From assembly GCA_047495785.1 (NCBI GenBank), contig JBLDXI010000012.1, forward strand, positions 558,001 through 622,000: a stretch of 64,000 bases of DNA, in the 5' to 3' direction. A model generated the notes under the pieces. The model made no database searches. It was not told the DNA's origin and was given only the letters and a program-made list of their open reading frames with translations. The DNA comes from Lepidodermella squamata. Lineage: Eukaryota > Gastrotricha. Made by a program: the position numbers and the translations under genes. Below, one piece after another: positions 46,731 through 58,400 of the stretch. The stretch's first letter is position 1. The number at the start of each line of letters is the position of its first letter.

Positions 46731-47299
46731 ATGTCTTCAAAGAAAACCGAGGGCTTCTTTTTTCGGCTATTCATGGGTGGCCGACGCCGTGATGACAAAG
46801 CGAGTAAGCTTATCGCTGCTATCTACATTATTGATGCACAAGATTTGATTGTTCTAGAAACTGACGAGAAAAAGAAATCAGCGAAACCTGTAACTTCAGC
46901 CATTTCTCACGACTCTGTCGATGTTGATGGAGGCAAAATGAAGTCAGGTCTGTAATAGTATGCTTTCAATGTATTCTAATAAGTTTGATCCACATGCAGC
47001 GAGATCTCATATGCAGCTGCCAGCTCTAATGCAATCTAGCTTGGGCAAAAGCAGCAAATATTTCCCATCAACAATCTCAATTCCTGTCAGAGAAATAGAC
47101 TCGACAAAACAGCAGCAACGTCGAGAGGTACATACTGCTGAAATTTGCTGACCTTGAATACCTAACTGATAATCTGATCTTCCAGATTTATGCGCTGAAC
47201 CGGATAATGACCGAATTCGAGAATGAAAACTTTTTGAGATTTTGCGAAGAGAATGGAATCGAGCTACCCATGCAAGGACACAAGTTTTCTGAAAAATGA
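46731..47299 (+). CDS. Unrecognised three-exon protein next to CFAP119
   Basis: Three exons close in phase: 46731-46947, 47000-47127 and 47186-47299, 152 residues. The N-terminus is basic (MSSKKTEGFFFRLFMGGRRR). The centre is polar. The end is a charged helix, EIYALNRIMTEFENENFLRF, followed by CEENGIELPMQGHKFSEK. There is no signal peptide or membrane segment. I do not recognise a family. Exact phase closure across two short introns (52 and 58 bp, GT-AG) makes it a real gene more likely than not. Close same-strand position behind CFAP119 (gap 133 bp) makes a ciliary role plausible, but this is inference from position only. Confidence 0.65.
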
Positions 47300-47721
47300 T
47301 AATTGCTCAATAAATCAAAATGAAATTGAAAACAGCGTTACTTAATTTACGTTTTATTTGCTTACAAAACGACTACGTTTTGAACGACATTTTAATGAGG
47401 ATGAACCGTGCTTTAGAGAAATTATAGTCCACAAAAATAGTCTGAAGGACGTTCATAAAAAAGGGATTTCATATGCGACTCGATAACGATAGTGACAACG
47501 CTTGGTAATACTAAGTGGCAGCGCGATCTTTGGATTACAAGATAATTTCACAGACCAAAGCTTTTAAACTAGCATTTAAGTTAGCTCTACAGAAAGAGAT
47601 GTCTAAACAAATCACTGGAAACAGGAACGATGATCCTGCGTTGTGCAAAAGTCAATTTCTTTCTAAAATTAACAACATTCGGCAAGTCTTTTGAACGTCC
47701 ATAAATACGGCTTTTTAGCCT
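47300..47721. other. Convergent intergenic region
   Basis: AATAAA at about 47312 on the plus strand fits the end of the preceding small gene. No further gene seen before the PCCA stop. Confidence 0.5.
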
Positions 47722-50059
47722 TTACTCGAGCTCGACAATGACAGCTCCTTCGGGCATAGTCTCGCCAACTTTTCCATTGATTTTCTTGACTTTGCCCTGC
47801 TTGGGAGCCACCAAACTGTTTTGCATTTTCATGGCTTCCAAAACACAGATTTCTTGGTTTTCAGCGACCGTCTGGCCAACTTGAACAGAGATAACCTTGA
47901 TGACGCCGGGCATTGGGGCGATAATAGCACCAGCCGAGTACTTCGGTTTGGGATCACGCACAAACTTTCTCAGCTCTCCAGCTCGGCCAGAGATGACGTC
48001 GAGATTGAACTAGAAAGCGAAAAAGTAATTGGAGCATTCCTAAGAGAACCGAAGTAACATACGATAGTGCCCAGATACTGCATCTGGATATCACCGTGGA
48101 AGCCGTAATTAACAAGCTGCAGCACTTGCGGAGCGTTATTAACGGTGATGTTAGTGGTACGTTGTCCGATCAGGTGCGGAAGGTTGATGCTCACTTTGGC
48201 GCCATCATCGAAAGAAACATGCACTTCGTCGTTAGCTCCAGCATCTATCTTGACATTGAACGGTTTCTTGTCTTTGTAGACAGTGAAATCATGCGTTTGA
48301 GCGAAATCAAGCGTTGATACGCGACGGCTGTTTTCGATCGAATTGGCAGCTTGCTGCTTTCTCAGGTGAACAGCTGCAGCGAGAGCGATCGTCTCTTTGA
48401 GGTCGCTCGGGGTCAAGGTTTTTCCCTTGAATCCATCAGGGTAAATTTCGGGAAGGTATTTCGTGCTGATATTTCCCGAGACGAATCGCTTTTCAGTCAA
48501 AATATCGCGCAGTAGGGAGATGTTGTGAGTAACGCCGCGGATAACATATCGGTCAAGTGCTTCAACCATGCGATTCAGGCAAAATTGTCGATCCGGGCCA
48601 TAAGTTGACAGCTTAAGAAACAAAATTCCATTAACTAAAACAAGGAACTACCAAATGAGATTACCTTGCAGATGAGCGGATCGTAAAAGATGCTGATTTC
48701 ACTACCCTCGCGGATGCCGCTGTCACAACGAACTCCTGACAGCGTATCGGCAGGCTCTTCATAAGCGTGCAGGCGACCAATTGAAGGGAGACCGAAGTTC
48801 TTGGTTGGATCTTCGGCGTATACACGACATTCGACAGACCACCCCTTGATAGGAATGTCCTCTTGTTTGTGTAAAATTTTGTGACCTTTACCAACGCGGA
48901 GCATTTGGTGAACAATATCAACTCCAGTAATGCACTCGGTGATAGGATGTTCCACTTGAAGACGAGTGTTCATCTCCAAAAAGTAGAAATTACGCTTTGA
49001 GTCGACGAGAAATTCGACAGTTCCAGCGGAATGATATTTTACAGCCTTAGCAAGCATGACAGCTTGACGACCCATTTCTTTCCTAGTTTTTTCGTCCAAA
49101 AAGGTACTTGGAGCTTCCTCGATGACCTTTTGGTTGCGGCGCTGAATAGAACACTCACGCTCGTTCAAATATACAACATTTCCGTGAGTATCACCGAGAA
49201 TTTGGATTTCGATGTGGCGAGGATTGTCGATGTATCGCTCGACCAACATACGATCATCTCCAAAGCTTGACTTGGCTTCTGATTTCGACATTCTATACCC
49301 TTCACGAAGCTCTTTTGCATTCCATGCAATACGCATTCCTTTACCGCCGCCACCAGCTGAGGCTTTGATCATTACAGGATAACCGATACTTTCCTCCACG
49401 ATTTTTACGGCATGGTCAGCGTCAGTGATTTCACCCTTGTAACCAGGAATAGTGCTGACATTTGCAGCATGAGCAAACTTTTTGCTCTCAATTTTATCAC
49501 CCATCGCTTTCATTGCGTAAGAATTCGGCCCAAGGAAGACAACCCCTGCATCTTCCAGACATTTAGCAAAGAGAGTGTTTTCCGACAGAAATCCGTATCC
49601 TGGATGAACAGCCTCAGCACCGGTTTTCCTGACCGCTTCCAAAATGGCATCCATGCGCAGGTAGCTCTGAGAAGTGGGCGCCGGGCCAATACAAACAGCT
49701 TCGTCGGCCAATTTCACGAACTTAGCATCGTGATCAACATCACTGTGAACAGCCACAGTTTTAATTCCCAAGCGCTTGCATGTTTGGAAAACACGGCAGG
49801 CTATTTCTCCTCGGTTTGCGACTAGGATTTTGTTGAAACGCTAAAAAAACAGCAAATTATTGCATTTCAATTTCCGTGGATCAAAAGCTTACAGCCTCGC
49901 CCTGAGTAAACTTGTCATTCCAGTAAAGTTCTTTTAATTGCTGTTGATTCAAAAATCGGCGAGTGATGGTCTGCAACAATAACAAATTATTCAGGATTCC
50001 ATTTAAGTAGAGATACTCACATTGATTTGAGGCGCAAGCGCACGATTGAATCGAAACAT
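47722..50059 (-). CDS. PCCA: Propionyl-CoA carboxylase alpha chain, mitochondrial
   Basis: The biotin-carrying subunit of propionyl-CoA carboxylase, which makes methylmalonyl-CoA from propionyl-CoA in mitochondria (odd-chain fatty acid and Val/Ile/Met/Thr breakdown). Five exons close in phase: 50059-50021, 49970-49893, 49840-48665, 48611-48063 and 48009-47722, 709 residues. The N-terminus ([20 protein letters not shown]) is a mitochondrial presequence. The biotin carboxylase part shows [15 protein letters not shown], the ATP-grasp loop [28 protein letters not shown] and [20 protein letters not shown]-specific middle (BT) domain follows. The C-terminal biotinyl domain has the acceptor lysine in [12 protein letters not shown]. 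The two short first exons were found by phase and motif, and the splice sites are canonical. Confidence 0.95.
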
Positions 50060-50261
50060 TATTAATAAATAAAGTAGCTATTTCAAAATCAACAATTGCC
50101 TATTTGTAATGTACATATACGGTTTTTCTAAGCCTTCATTTCTGTAACCGCGAAGTGATCTTGTTATGTCAATGTCCAATGCTAGACTAATAGCTCATAA
50201 AACTTATGAATCAAGCGTTTCTCGCTTCCCGCTTCCATAGAGAATTTCTATGAAGGAAAAT

Positions 50262-50435
50262 ATTGGGGGTTATTTTCGAAGCCGTCTCTATCCCATAAGT
50301 TAACTTTATCCCATAATGTCGATTTTATCGCCCGAAAATAAAGTCGACTCTATGACCAGGATGATTTTCAAACATAAAATCTTTATCCATAGAGTCGACT
50401 TTATAATAAAGACGGCTTCGAAAATAACCCCCAAT
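50262..50435. mobile_element. MITE-like element with 26-bp perfect terminal inverted repeats
   Basis: Left end 50262-50287 (starts ATTGGGGGTTATTTTCG) and right end 50410-50435 are perfect reverse complements over 26 bp. An inner 16-bp inverted pair (TAAAGTCGACTCTATG and its complement, about 50341 and 50388) makes nearly the whole 174 bp foldable. There is no ORF. This is the form of a miniature inverted-repeat transposable element. A target-site duplication is not clear. Confidence 0.75.
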
Positions 50436-51094
50436 GCTTTAGTACTGCTTTAGTACTAACCTCTCTGACTGAGGTGCGTTGTGTTGGTAAGTTATGGACC
50501 TTGCATAAGAGGGCTCACTACTCACTACAAAATTCCATCATCTCATTAAGTCTAAAACAGAAAAAGCAAATGAACCTCTTACCTCTTGCTACTTGCTACA
50601 ACGTCGCAAGATTATAACTCTGCTATTTTTGACAGTGGAATATAAAATTGTTGGTATGAGCTATAAAAATGCTGGCTCTTGACACATAATTTTGAGACTC
50701 AGTGTATTCTTAAATTCTAGAATCTGAATGGGGAAGCGTGTCCTATTGTTTGTAGAGCACTGAAACTAGCAAATCAAAGGCAACCGCATAGCGCCTAGTT
50801 TCGGACAGTCCCGTGTTAGAATCATGCAGCCGGTAAACATGCCCCTAATACTGCGCACGCGCCCAGGGGTTTTATTTAGCGTCAAGTTTATTCCTTATTC
50901 AAGGTCATTTAAAAAAGTGCTTTCAATCCGTGGTAACTATTAAATATCAATTCTTTGCTAGAAATTACAAAATTCAAAATGAAAAATTCAAAATTTGAAT
51001 ATTCCCGCCTTCCTTCGATCCGAGCGAAAAGCAACCTGTTTTAGCGGCGTCCTTCATTGAAACTACTCTTTGTCAAACGTTATGGTAAACTACC

Positions 51095-51138
51095 CCCGCG
51101 GACATGATATTTTGAAGGCGCGATATCATGTCCGCGGG
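51095..51138. repeat. Perfect 16-bp stem hairpin
   Basis: CCCGCGGACATGATAT (51095-51110) is followed, after a 12-nt spacer, by its exact reverse complement (51123-51138). The GC-rich outer stem lies in AT-rich DNA. It could form an RNA or DNA hairpin, or be the remnant of a foldback element. Not within a recognised gene. Confidence 0.8.
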
Positions 51139-53644
51139 AAACCTAATGTTGAATTTTTGAGCAACTTGAATTTTGCGCGACTAATTACTACCAAACTTAT
51201 TTAACTGTTTGCTTTATTGCTTTCAACTTTCATTTTAATCCAAACATATTTATATCCTCATACGACCTCGGATGTGAGACATGATTTATGTGTTTTAGAA
51301 GTTAAAAGTCATTTGCCTTCTTGCCAGTAGGGACTCTATTACTCTCTTTTACAGGAATTTTAGTTGTCAGTGGCTGGGATATATCTAGGTTTTGGAAACA
51401 AGGAGCTGTCCACTTGAAAATCGGTAGAAGTCATGTAGCGAAGAGATAGTCGACAATTTCAATTTCCGCCAAGTTGGGGTATAGGGGTGTGTAGATTGTT
51501 CATCTAAGGACTAAGGCATTTCAGAATGGAAGCTATACTCTGTGTGCAATTATAACAGTGCCGCCGTGAAGATTTCCTTAACTCGAATCCATGTTGAGAT
51601 TGCCCGATTGTTTAATGTACAAAGGGTATTCCTTATGGCACGGTTATTTTTGAAAATTCCACTTCTAGTAGGAAACAGGAAATTACAAATAATAGCTGGC
51701 TGAGTGCCGACACTGAACTTGAGCCAAAATCAGTCTTATATGACTTTGGCCATGTTACAAGTTACAGATGGATGGGTATATGAAGCCATCGCACATGGCT
51801 TGACAGTTCAGTTCATCTTCCAGTGCTACGGCATATGTGTCGTAGAGGATTATCGTCGCCTAGTTGGCGTCTATAAGGCGGATCAGTGACAACAGAATTG
51901 TCAGCTTTTATCTAATCTCATTTTATATTTTTCTGGCCACTCATAACAGACAGGTTTATCTTGTTCTGAGGGATCTATTTCGTTGATCCAGAAAATACTG
52001 ATAGCATATTATGTCTTTTGGCATCCTAAGACGAGGGAAACCGAAATATCTGGATTTGTTATCATACTACAAAGTGCGGCTTTGAACTTTATTGGTCGAT
52101 GTTATAAACGATGGTTATATGAGGCTCGCCAAGCGATTTCAGCCCCATCTTCATCTGAGCAGTCATTTGAACAGGCAACAGCAAATGTATGAGTAATCGC
52201 TATTGCGTAATACGTAATTTCAAATGCCCGTATAGAGACGAAATCGCTTGACGAGTCTCGTATACAATTGATCCGTGGATCCAAATGGTGGGAAACATAC
52301 GAAATTGTGTACATTCTCCCGTCCCAAACATCGTTTACAGTACTATCCGCAAAAAAGTAAGTCTTTCGAGCCTCGGATAAATATCAGATTAGGAGTAGGT
52401 AAATTTTGAAATCTTTTATCCTGAGCGTTTCTCAGTAGACCCGTCAACTTTAGTCGCTCACTTCCAATTCGGGCGTTACGGTGCTTATCTGATATCTTCA
52501 TTTTCCTTTTAGAATCAGCTGGGCATCAGTAGTCGCTGTGTCAGCTGCATCAGCTTGATGACTATTTTGCATTGAGTATAATTTTTCGATCGCTATGATT
52601 TTTAATTATTATATAACAAGCGAGTCAGATAAATTTAGGTATTTGGACGAGAACTTGTCAATCGTTTTCGCTCCACGTTCTAATCCTACAACTGTGAAAC
52701 ACAGCGCCGCTGGTTTCTTTGATGTTTACTCTCGCTTTGGAAATGTTTCCTCTCTGGGTTTACGCAATAGGTGCGAGCTCGTGTGCTTGACAGACTTCTC
52801 GTATTAGCTAGGAATTCCTTTATTAGAGTGGCTTGCGGTTACGTTGTTCCACTAAGGAGCATTTTCTTAAATTGTAAGTATATATGCATTTCTTTTCACT
52901 TGCATCTTCATGGGAATCATTCATCTTTCTTTGTGCCTAGTTTATTTTTGTTGTTTATAAGATAAACACGGATACATTTACACGTCTAATTAAGTTCCAT
53001 ACATGAATATTGCGTTACATTTTAGAAAACACATGAGTAGACTTTTGCTGTCGTTGAAGTTATTCTGTCATGACTGCAGCCGTACTAGTCAGGCAAGTAA
53101 CACGTTTGCGTCAGTTAAATGCATTATCTAGGCTTAGTATATATATTTTGAGCTTTGACACTAAATCAAATGAGTTTTATATGCGTGCAGTTTTGTTAAG
53201 CCATGTCTGCGTTTGTTGTTCATCGCGCGTCAGAAAAATGTTTTGTTATCAGCCTGAGATTTGACTGTGTTGTACTATTTAATGGAAGTATGCCTGTGCA
53301 TGGCAGATAAACAACCGCCCCGGAGCAAGGTGTTGGAAGATATTCGTCGCTCGGCGGTCCTGCAGGGTAACGTGAGCGCTGAAAGTCTCGGTGGGCACGT
53401 TTTATAACACGACTGCAAGAGTCCGCACTTCGTGTTTGTGAGACCGTTATAAACACGGTTGTGTGCGTTTTTACGGCTCTTTACGGTTTGGTTGGCACTC
53501 GACGGCGTTTCATCGCACTGTTTTGCCGCTTGCGCTGTTTGTTATCGTCGGTTTTATATTTCTAGCATTGTTTTTTTGTTTTTTTTTCTCGCGCGTTATT
53601 AGTATTACCTATTTGTTAACCGCATTTGCGAAACCGACAACGAA

Positions 53645-55295
53645 ATGCCCAGCGGTTCGTTGCTTGTGACAGACGACCAGAAGAACGCTCTTGCATTACT
53701 GGCCGAACTGGAAGATGCGGGTTCGTGTTTTTTATTTATGTATAGTGTTTGCTTTGTTAATTTCAACAGGGCTCTTTAATTATACGAAATGGTTAAAAAT
53801 ATTATTTTGATACCTATCGTTGTTGTTTTTTGATGGGTGTTCATGTTATACGCTGTAGGGAAACACGAGTTTATCGCGCAAGCTGCCAACTTCCTGAGCG
53901 CCGGAATCAACCGCAAGCTGATTTCAGTTGCGAGCAAGAAACTGAACCGGGACACTGCCGACGTGGAAGCGTGCATGTTTGCCATTATGAAGTTGTTTAC
54001 GGATTCTGCGAGGCTTGAGGTTTGCGCTTACGCAGATACTCGTTGATTACACGCTGCATAAGTAGACAATGCGACCCGTGCCGCTGGTGTCTGTCGTCAG
54101 CTGGCCGGTTTCGGTGTCGTCCTTCACCGTGCCCATGCTATTGTCCATAGGCACTTCTGTTTAATGTCGTATTTTCCCATACCTGCCTGTGCTTTAGCGA
54201 CGGCGGCGGGTTGTTTGCACATTTTCCTACATTATCTCGTGAACCCGCTATTTCCCTTTTCATCGTGTGTCACTATCATAATAGTAATGCGAGTATTATA
54301 CCGCATTTAGTAGGTGTCTACACCTTGATCATGATCCAAGCTGCGATTTGCCTATTGACGCTCTTTTGTCACACCGTCCCTAGAAGAAACCAAGTGGTGG
54401 CATTAACTATGCAGTAGAGCATGCCTTCACTGACCACCCTCTATCTAAGAGTATTCCGATATATTGACATTTGCCTCTCTCATCCTTTAGTCGAAAGTGG
54501 ACGGTGTGTTGTGAAACACCACGAATTGTGTAGCATGTTTGCGTTTGTGCGCCTCTTTCAAGAGAGAAGACCGATCCTTGGCGAGATGCGGCGTCGTATT
54601 CAGGGCATTCAATTTTTCGCAAGGCTCGTAATAATGAAATTATTATTGTTATTACTACGTTCATCATTATTACCGCAGATTTATAGCGCGCGCACGTCTC
54701 ACGTCGTAAATTTGATGCGACGCCTAGCGTTTAATCGTGTAATTTATCGTTTTTTAATTACGACAGCTATCTGGTGAGGACGTCGAACGCTCACTCTCCG
54801 ACCAGCTCGGCGACATTTGGCTCCAGTCTGGCTGCGTCGCCAAGTTTTGTCAGGTTTATTCGTCGGCCTTATCCGGCATCCGACTCATGCTGAAAGCCAA
54901 GGCCGAGCGCGTCTCGCTGCTTCAATTCCATGATTTAGATTGGCGTTTAGAGGCCGAGGTGTGTTTCGTTTTATAGTCGCTGCTGTTGATTATAATAGGA
55001 GATTTATTATTATTATTATTATTTCACTACTGGCGCCATGTGTTTTCGTATTACATAGGTCGCGAACCGGTTTGCCCAAGACTTACAGCCGCCTAATGTT
55101 AAACTGTCGATTCTTCTCGAGCTTAATGGGCCCGTTGACAACAGCATTACTGATGCAAACACTAATTGTGGCGCCGCTGCTCGCCACGTTTTAGAAACCG
55201 ATGTACCTACCCTTGCTCACATTACAAAAACTCTTGAGCAAGCCCTGCAACACGGCAAGGACAGGCATTCCAGGAGGCTTGCGAAAAACCTGTAA
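53645..55295 (+). CDS. COMMD2: COMM domain-containing protein 2
   Basis: A subunit of the Commander complex, which works with the retromer-like Retriever in endosomal recycling of membrane proteins. Four exons close in phase: 53645-53720, 53859-54019, 54767-54958 and 55059-55295, 221 residues. The N-terminal helical domain includes KHEFIAQAANFLSAGINRKL. The COMM domain begins with FHDLDWRLEAEVANRFAQDL, which spans the exon 3/4 junction and carries the family's W-R-L-x-x-x-V core. The end, LETDVPTLAHITKTLEQALQ, matches the COMMD2 C-terminus. Intron 2 (about 750 bp) is large for this window. Intron 3 contains an ATT-repeat run near 55000. Confidence 0.93.
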
Positions 55296-55469
55296 TTAGA
55301 CCCAGACACGCGAAATATGTTAATTGCTTGCTAAATTTTTGACTCGTGGACAAACCAAATCTAGTCAATGATTATACTTTTATTACCTAAACTGATTCTC
55401 GATTAATAATCATTCAATTCTTTCCGCATCTAGATATTATAAAAATGAATTATGTTATTAAATAATTAA

Positions 55470-58400
55470 TTGATTGCTCAACTCATGACTCGGATCCGGG
55501 GTGAATCTCATCCTGCTATGTCAGCCATGACCGACAAAAAATCTCAGCAGTATTCTTCTGGTCTCATGTCGCTATTTATTAGCAATCGGCCTTTCATCTC
55601 ATCTTATTCACGAAATTTGGCTTTGCTCATCGTGTTCGGCTCATTATTACCCTGTTTGGTATCCTGCGCTGGCCCAGTGATGCTTAATATCAAACAGGAC
55701 CCAGTCAACCCCATCAGATTGAACCTCGTATCAGCGGCGAATGACCCGCCGTTCACTGTTATGTTTGCGTTTAAAACGTGTCGAAACGTCGATATTGTTC
55801 GATTTTATCGAGGTGCTGGGAATATTTTAATCGGCACTGTCTCTTTAAGAGATTCCTTCCTCGGATTTTGCATGGAGCGACCGAAACGGTGCGAAAATTC
55901 CGAGGTGAAATTGGCGCTCAACGAGTGGCATATAGTCCGAATTTCACCGTACGGAACTTCAAATGACCAGCTGCTCTTCCAGACTTTTAGGCCAGACGGA
56001 GCTTTTCGCACCCCGACGGCGCTGGAAAGTCGTTTAATTTCATTTTCATCGTCATTTGCCGTCACAATATCAACAGCGCTATACGCAGAAGTGCCAGCAT
56101 CATTTCGCGGCTGCTTCTCGCCATCGTTGGGCTTCGATCTAGGCCTCATTTCGTCTTCTGACGACGCTCAGTCTTTCTTGGTCGGCGATGGCAGTTGTTA
56201 CATGGATGTTGCATGGCCGTCGAAATCTGGGCGCAGGGTTTACGCTGGCGAGTGTTTCATCAACGTTACGTGTCCTGATGGCAATGTGTGCCAGAGGTGT
56301 TCGGTGGACGAGCCCGATTACTGCACTTGCGTGCCGCCCTACTCGTCGTCATCTCAGATTCAAGATAACGGCGCAGTTATCACTCAATGTCGCATGATGC
56401 GGCTCAACTCGCCGTGCCGTTCGAACCCGTGCCGGTCGGGCGGGACCTGCCTCACGCAAGTCGACGCGGCCACAAATCAGACGACTTTTTCGTGCCTCTG
56501 CCCGCCCTTATACACCGGGCAGTTGTGCGACGTGGCGATCGACGCGTGCCAGCCTAACCCGTGCCTGAACGGCGGCATTTGCATGAAAGACAGCGCAACA
56601 GGCCAGGCGACGTGCCAGTGCCACGGAACAGGTTTGTTTTTGTTCACGCAAGACAGCCGTTAAGATGCGCGCGTTGTTTGTTTAACATGCGACCCGATTT
56701 TCATTCACAACATACTCGCTACTAATTACAAATTCCAATCGTCGGTCGTCGGCAGCCTGTGTCTCTAATGAGATGTTGCGTCAAGCCAAGTAGCAATAGG
56801 TACACAGCGTGTTGTTGTCTCAGCGGTCTCTGCCTACCTACCAATTTTTAATTCATAGCGTTTTTCACTCGATTATTTTTCAGCGTCGTCGATGATTGAA
56901 TGAGCTAAGTGATTTGCGGCGTCCAGGTGCGCGCGGCTTTTCTTTAAATAACGCGGAAAAATTCAAGAGCTACGATCGTTGATCGCTGCTTATTGCGATT
57001 ATTTATAGCTTTAAAACGTAGCCCTCATTTTGTAAAATACAAACGGATAGCGGAAAGAAAACACAGCGAGCGGGCCTGTAAACAAAGATGAAATTTAGCA
57101 ACAGCAGCAGCTGCTATTTATTTATTCGCATTATGATGATTATTATTGTTATTCTATGGCGACTAAATTATTGTTGTTGTTTCGTGCGGCGCTGTTGTTT
57201 GTTGAAATGTTGTTTCCTCTCGCTGATCGACGACGACGGCGAGCTGCTCCCTTTTATCGATTTCCTATTTTTAAGCGCCCTGGCATTTTGACTCTACCTA
57301 AGTGACTGTTTTTAGCAGCAGCAGCGTCGCCCTCAGGTGTTATCACCTTTCAAAACAATAATGACAATAACAGCAGCAGAAAATAATAATAACAGCACGC
57401 GTGCCTTAATAAGCTTATAGTCAGCGCACAAATTTTGCGGCACATCGGCAAATTAATAAAAAAACACTTTGAAACTCGGCCTAGTAAACACGCCGCCTAT
57501 TTTTCGTCGCCCGCACGCCCCTTCGGTCAATGGCTACTTGTCGGAAAAATAGCCGTATGATGACAAATGAAAAATCATTAAAAGTGTGCAGTGGCCTGTA
57601 GCAGCGGCGCCTCTGTGTTTGTCCGACAGTAGTTGGCCATTGTACGGCGATGGCGATAGCGGTGGGAAGAAAACCTCGTCGTTTTCAGCGTTGCTATAGC
57701 GCTTGGCCATCAGTTATCATCATGACATGTGTCAACAACGCGTAAAAAAGGACAGAATGTGCGAGCGCGTGGTAAACAATAAAATACCGTCCGAGTTACC
57801 TGTGCGCTATATAGCTGGCTTGTTTGTTTGTCAGTTGGTCGGATTCGGCTGCTGGTGTTGGTGGCAATGTCTTTGAGCGCGTAAATACATGCATAGATGA
57901 TAGAAATTACCGCTAGCTATTTATTACCGCGGCGCGCTTTTCGGCTTGAAAGCTCGAATCATTGGTCTTGGTGATGATAGTCTCGTGGCCTTTGTTGAGA
58001 ATAAACGAGCCGTGTATTGCTACATTCGCTCGCGTGCGGTCGGGCCATGATGATAATAATAGCGATAATAATGATAAAGAAATTTGAACTCGGCAGAAAT
58101 TAATTTCGCTTCATTTCTCAGGCTTTGATGGACCGCAGTGCGAGCACGACATCGACGAGTGCTCAGTTCCTAACGTAACGCCGTGTGCGAGACCGAATGC
58201 CGACAGGTGCTTCAATTTGCCGGGCTCGTACTGGTGCAGCTGCAAGACCGGCTTCACAAACCAGACGTGCGCTGACCCCGTTAACCCGTGCGAAAAATCT
58301 ATGTGCCGCAATGGCGCCACTTGCGTGCCACTCTGGCCGCCGCAGCAAGGCCGTAAGATCGGCGACATTCCGCTCTCGGTGTCGCGCTACATTTGCACGT

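Larger units (their letters stand above)
50060..53644. other. Gene-poor 3.6-kb stretch with inverted repeats
   Basis: No supported gene. It contains a small MITE-like element (50262-50435), a perfect hairpin (51095-51138) and an imperfect inverted repeat (52121-52140 with 52240-52259, about 18 of 20 matching). ORFs at 51704-51889, 51983-52192 and 52595-52807 look like chance. The last 400 bp should contain the COMMD2 promoter. Confidence 0.45.

Noticed and set aside
50160-53640. Several 60-70-codon ORFs as genes
   Set aside because: No shared phase across splice sites, no motif and ordinary length for chance ORFs.
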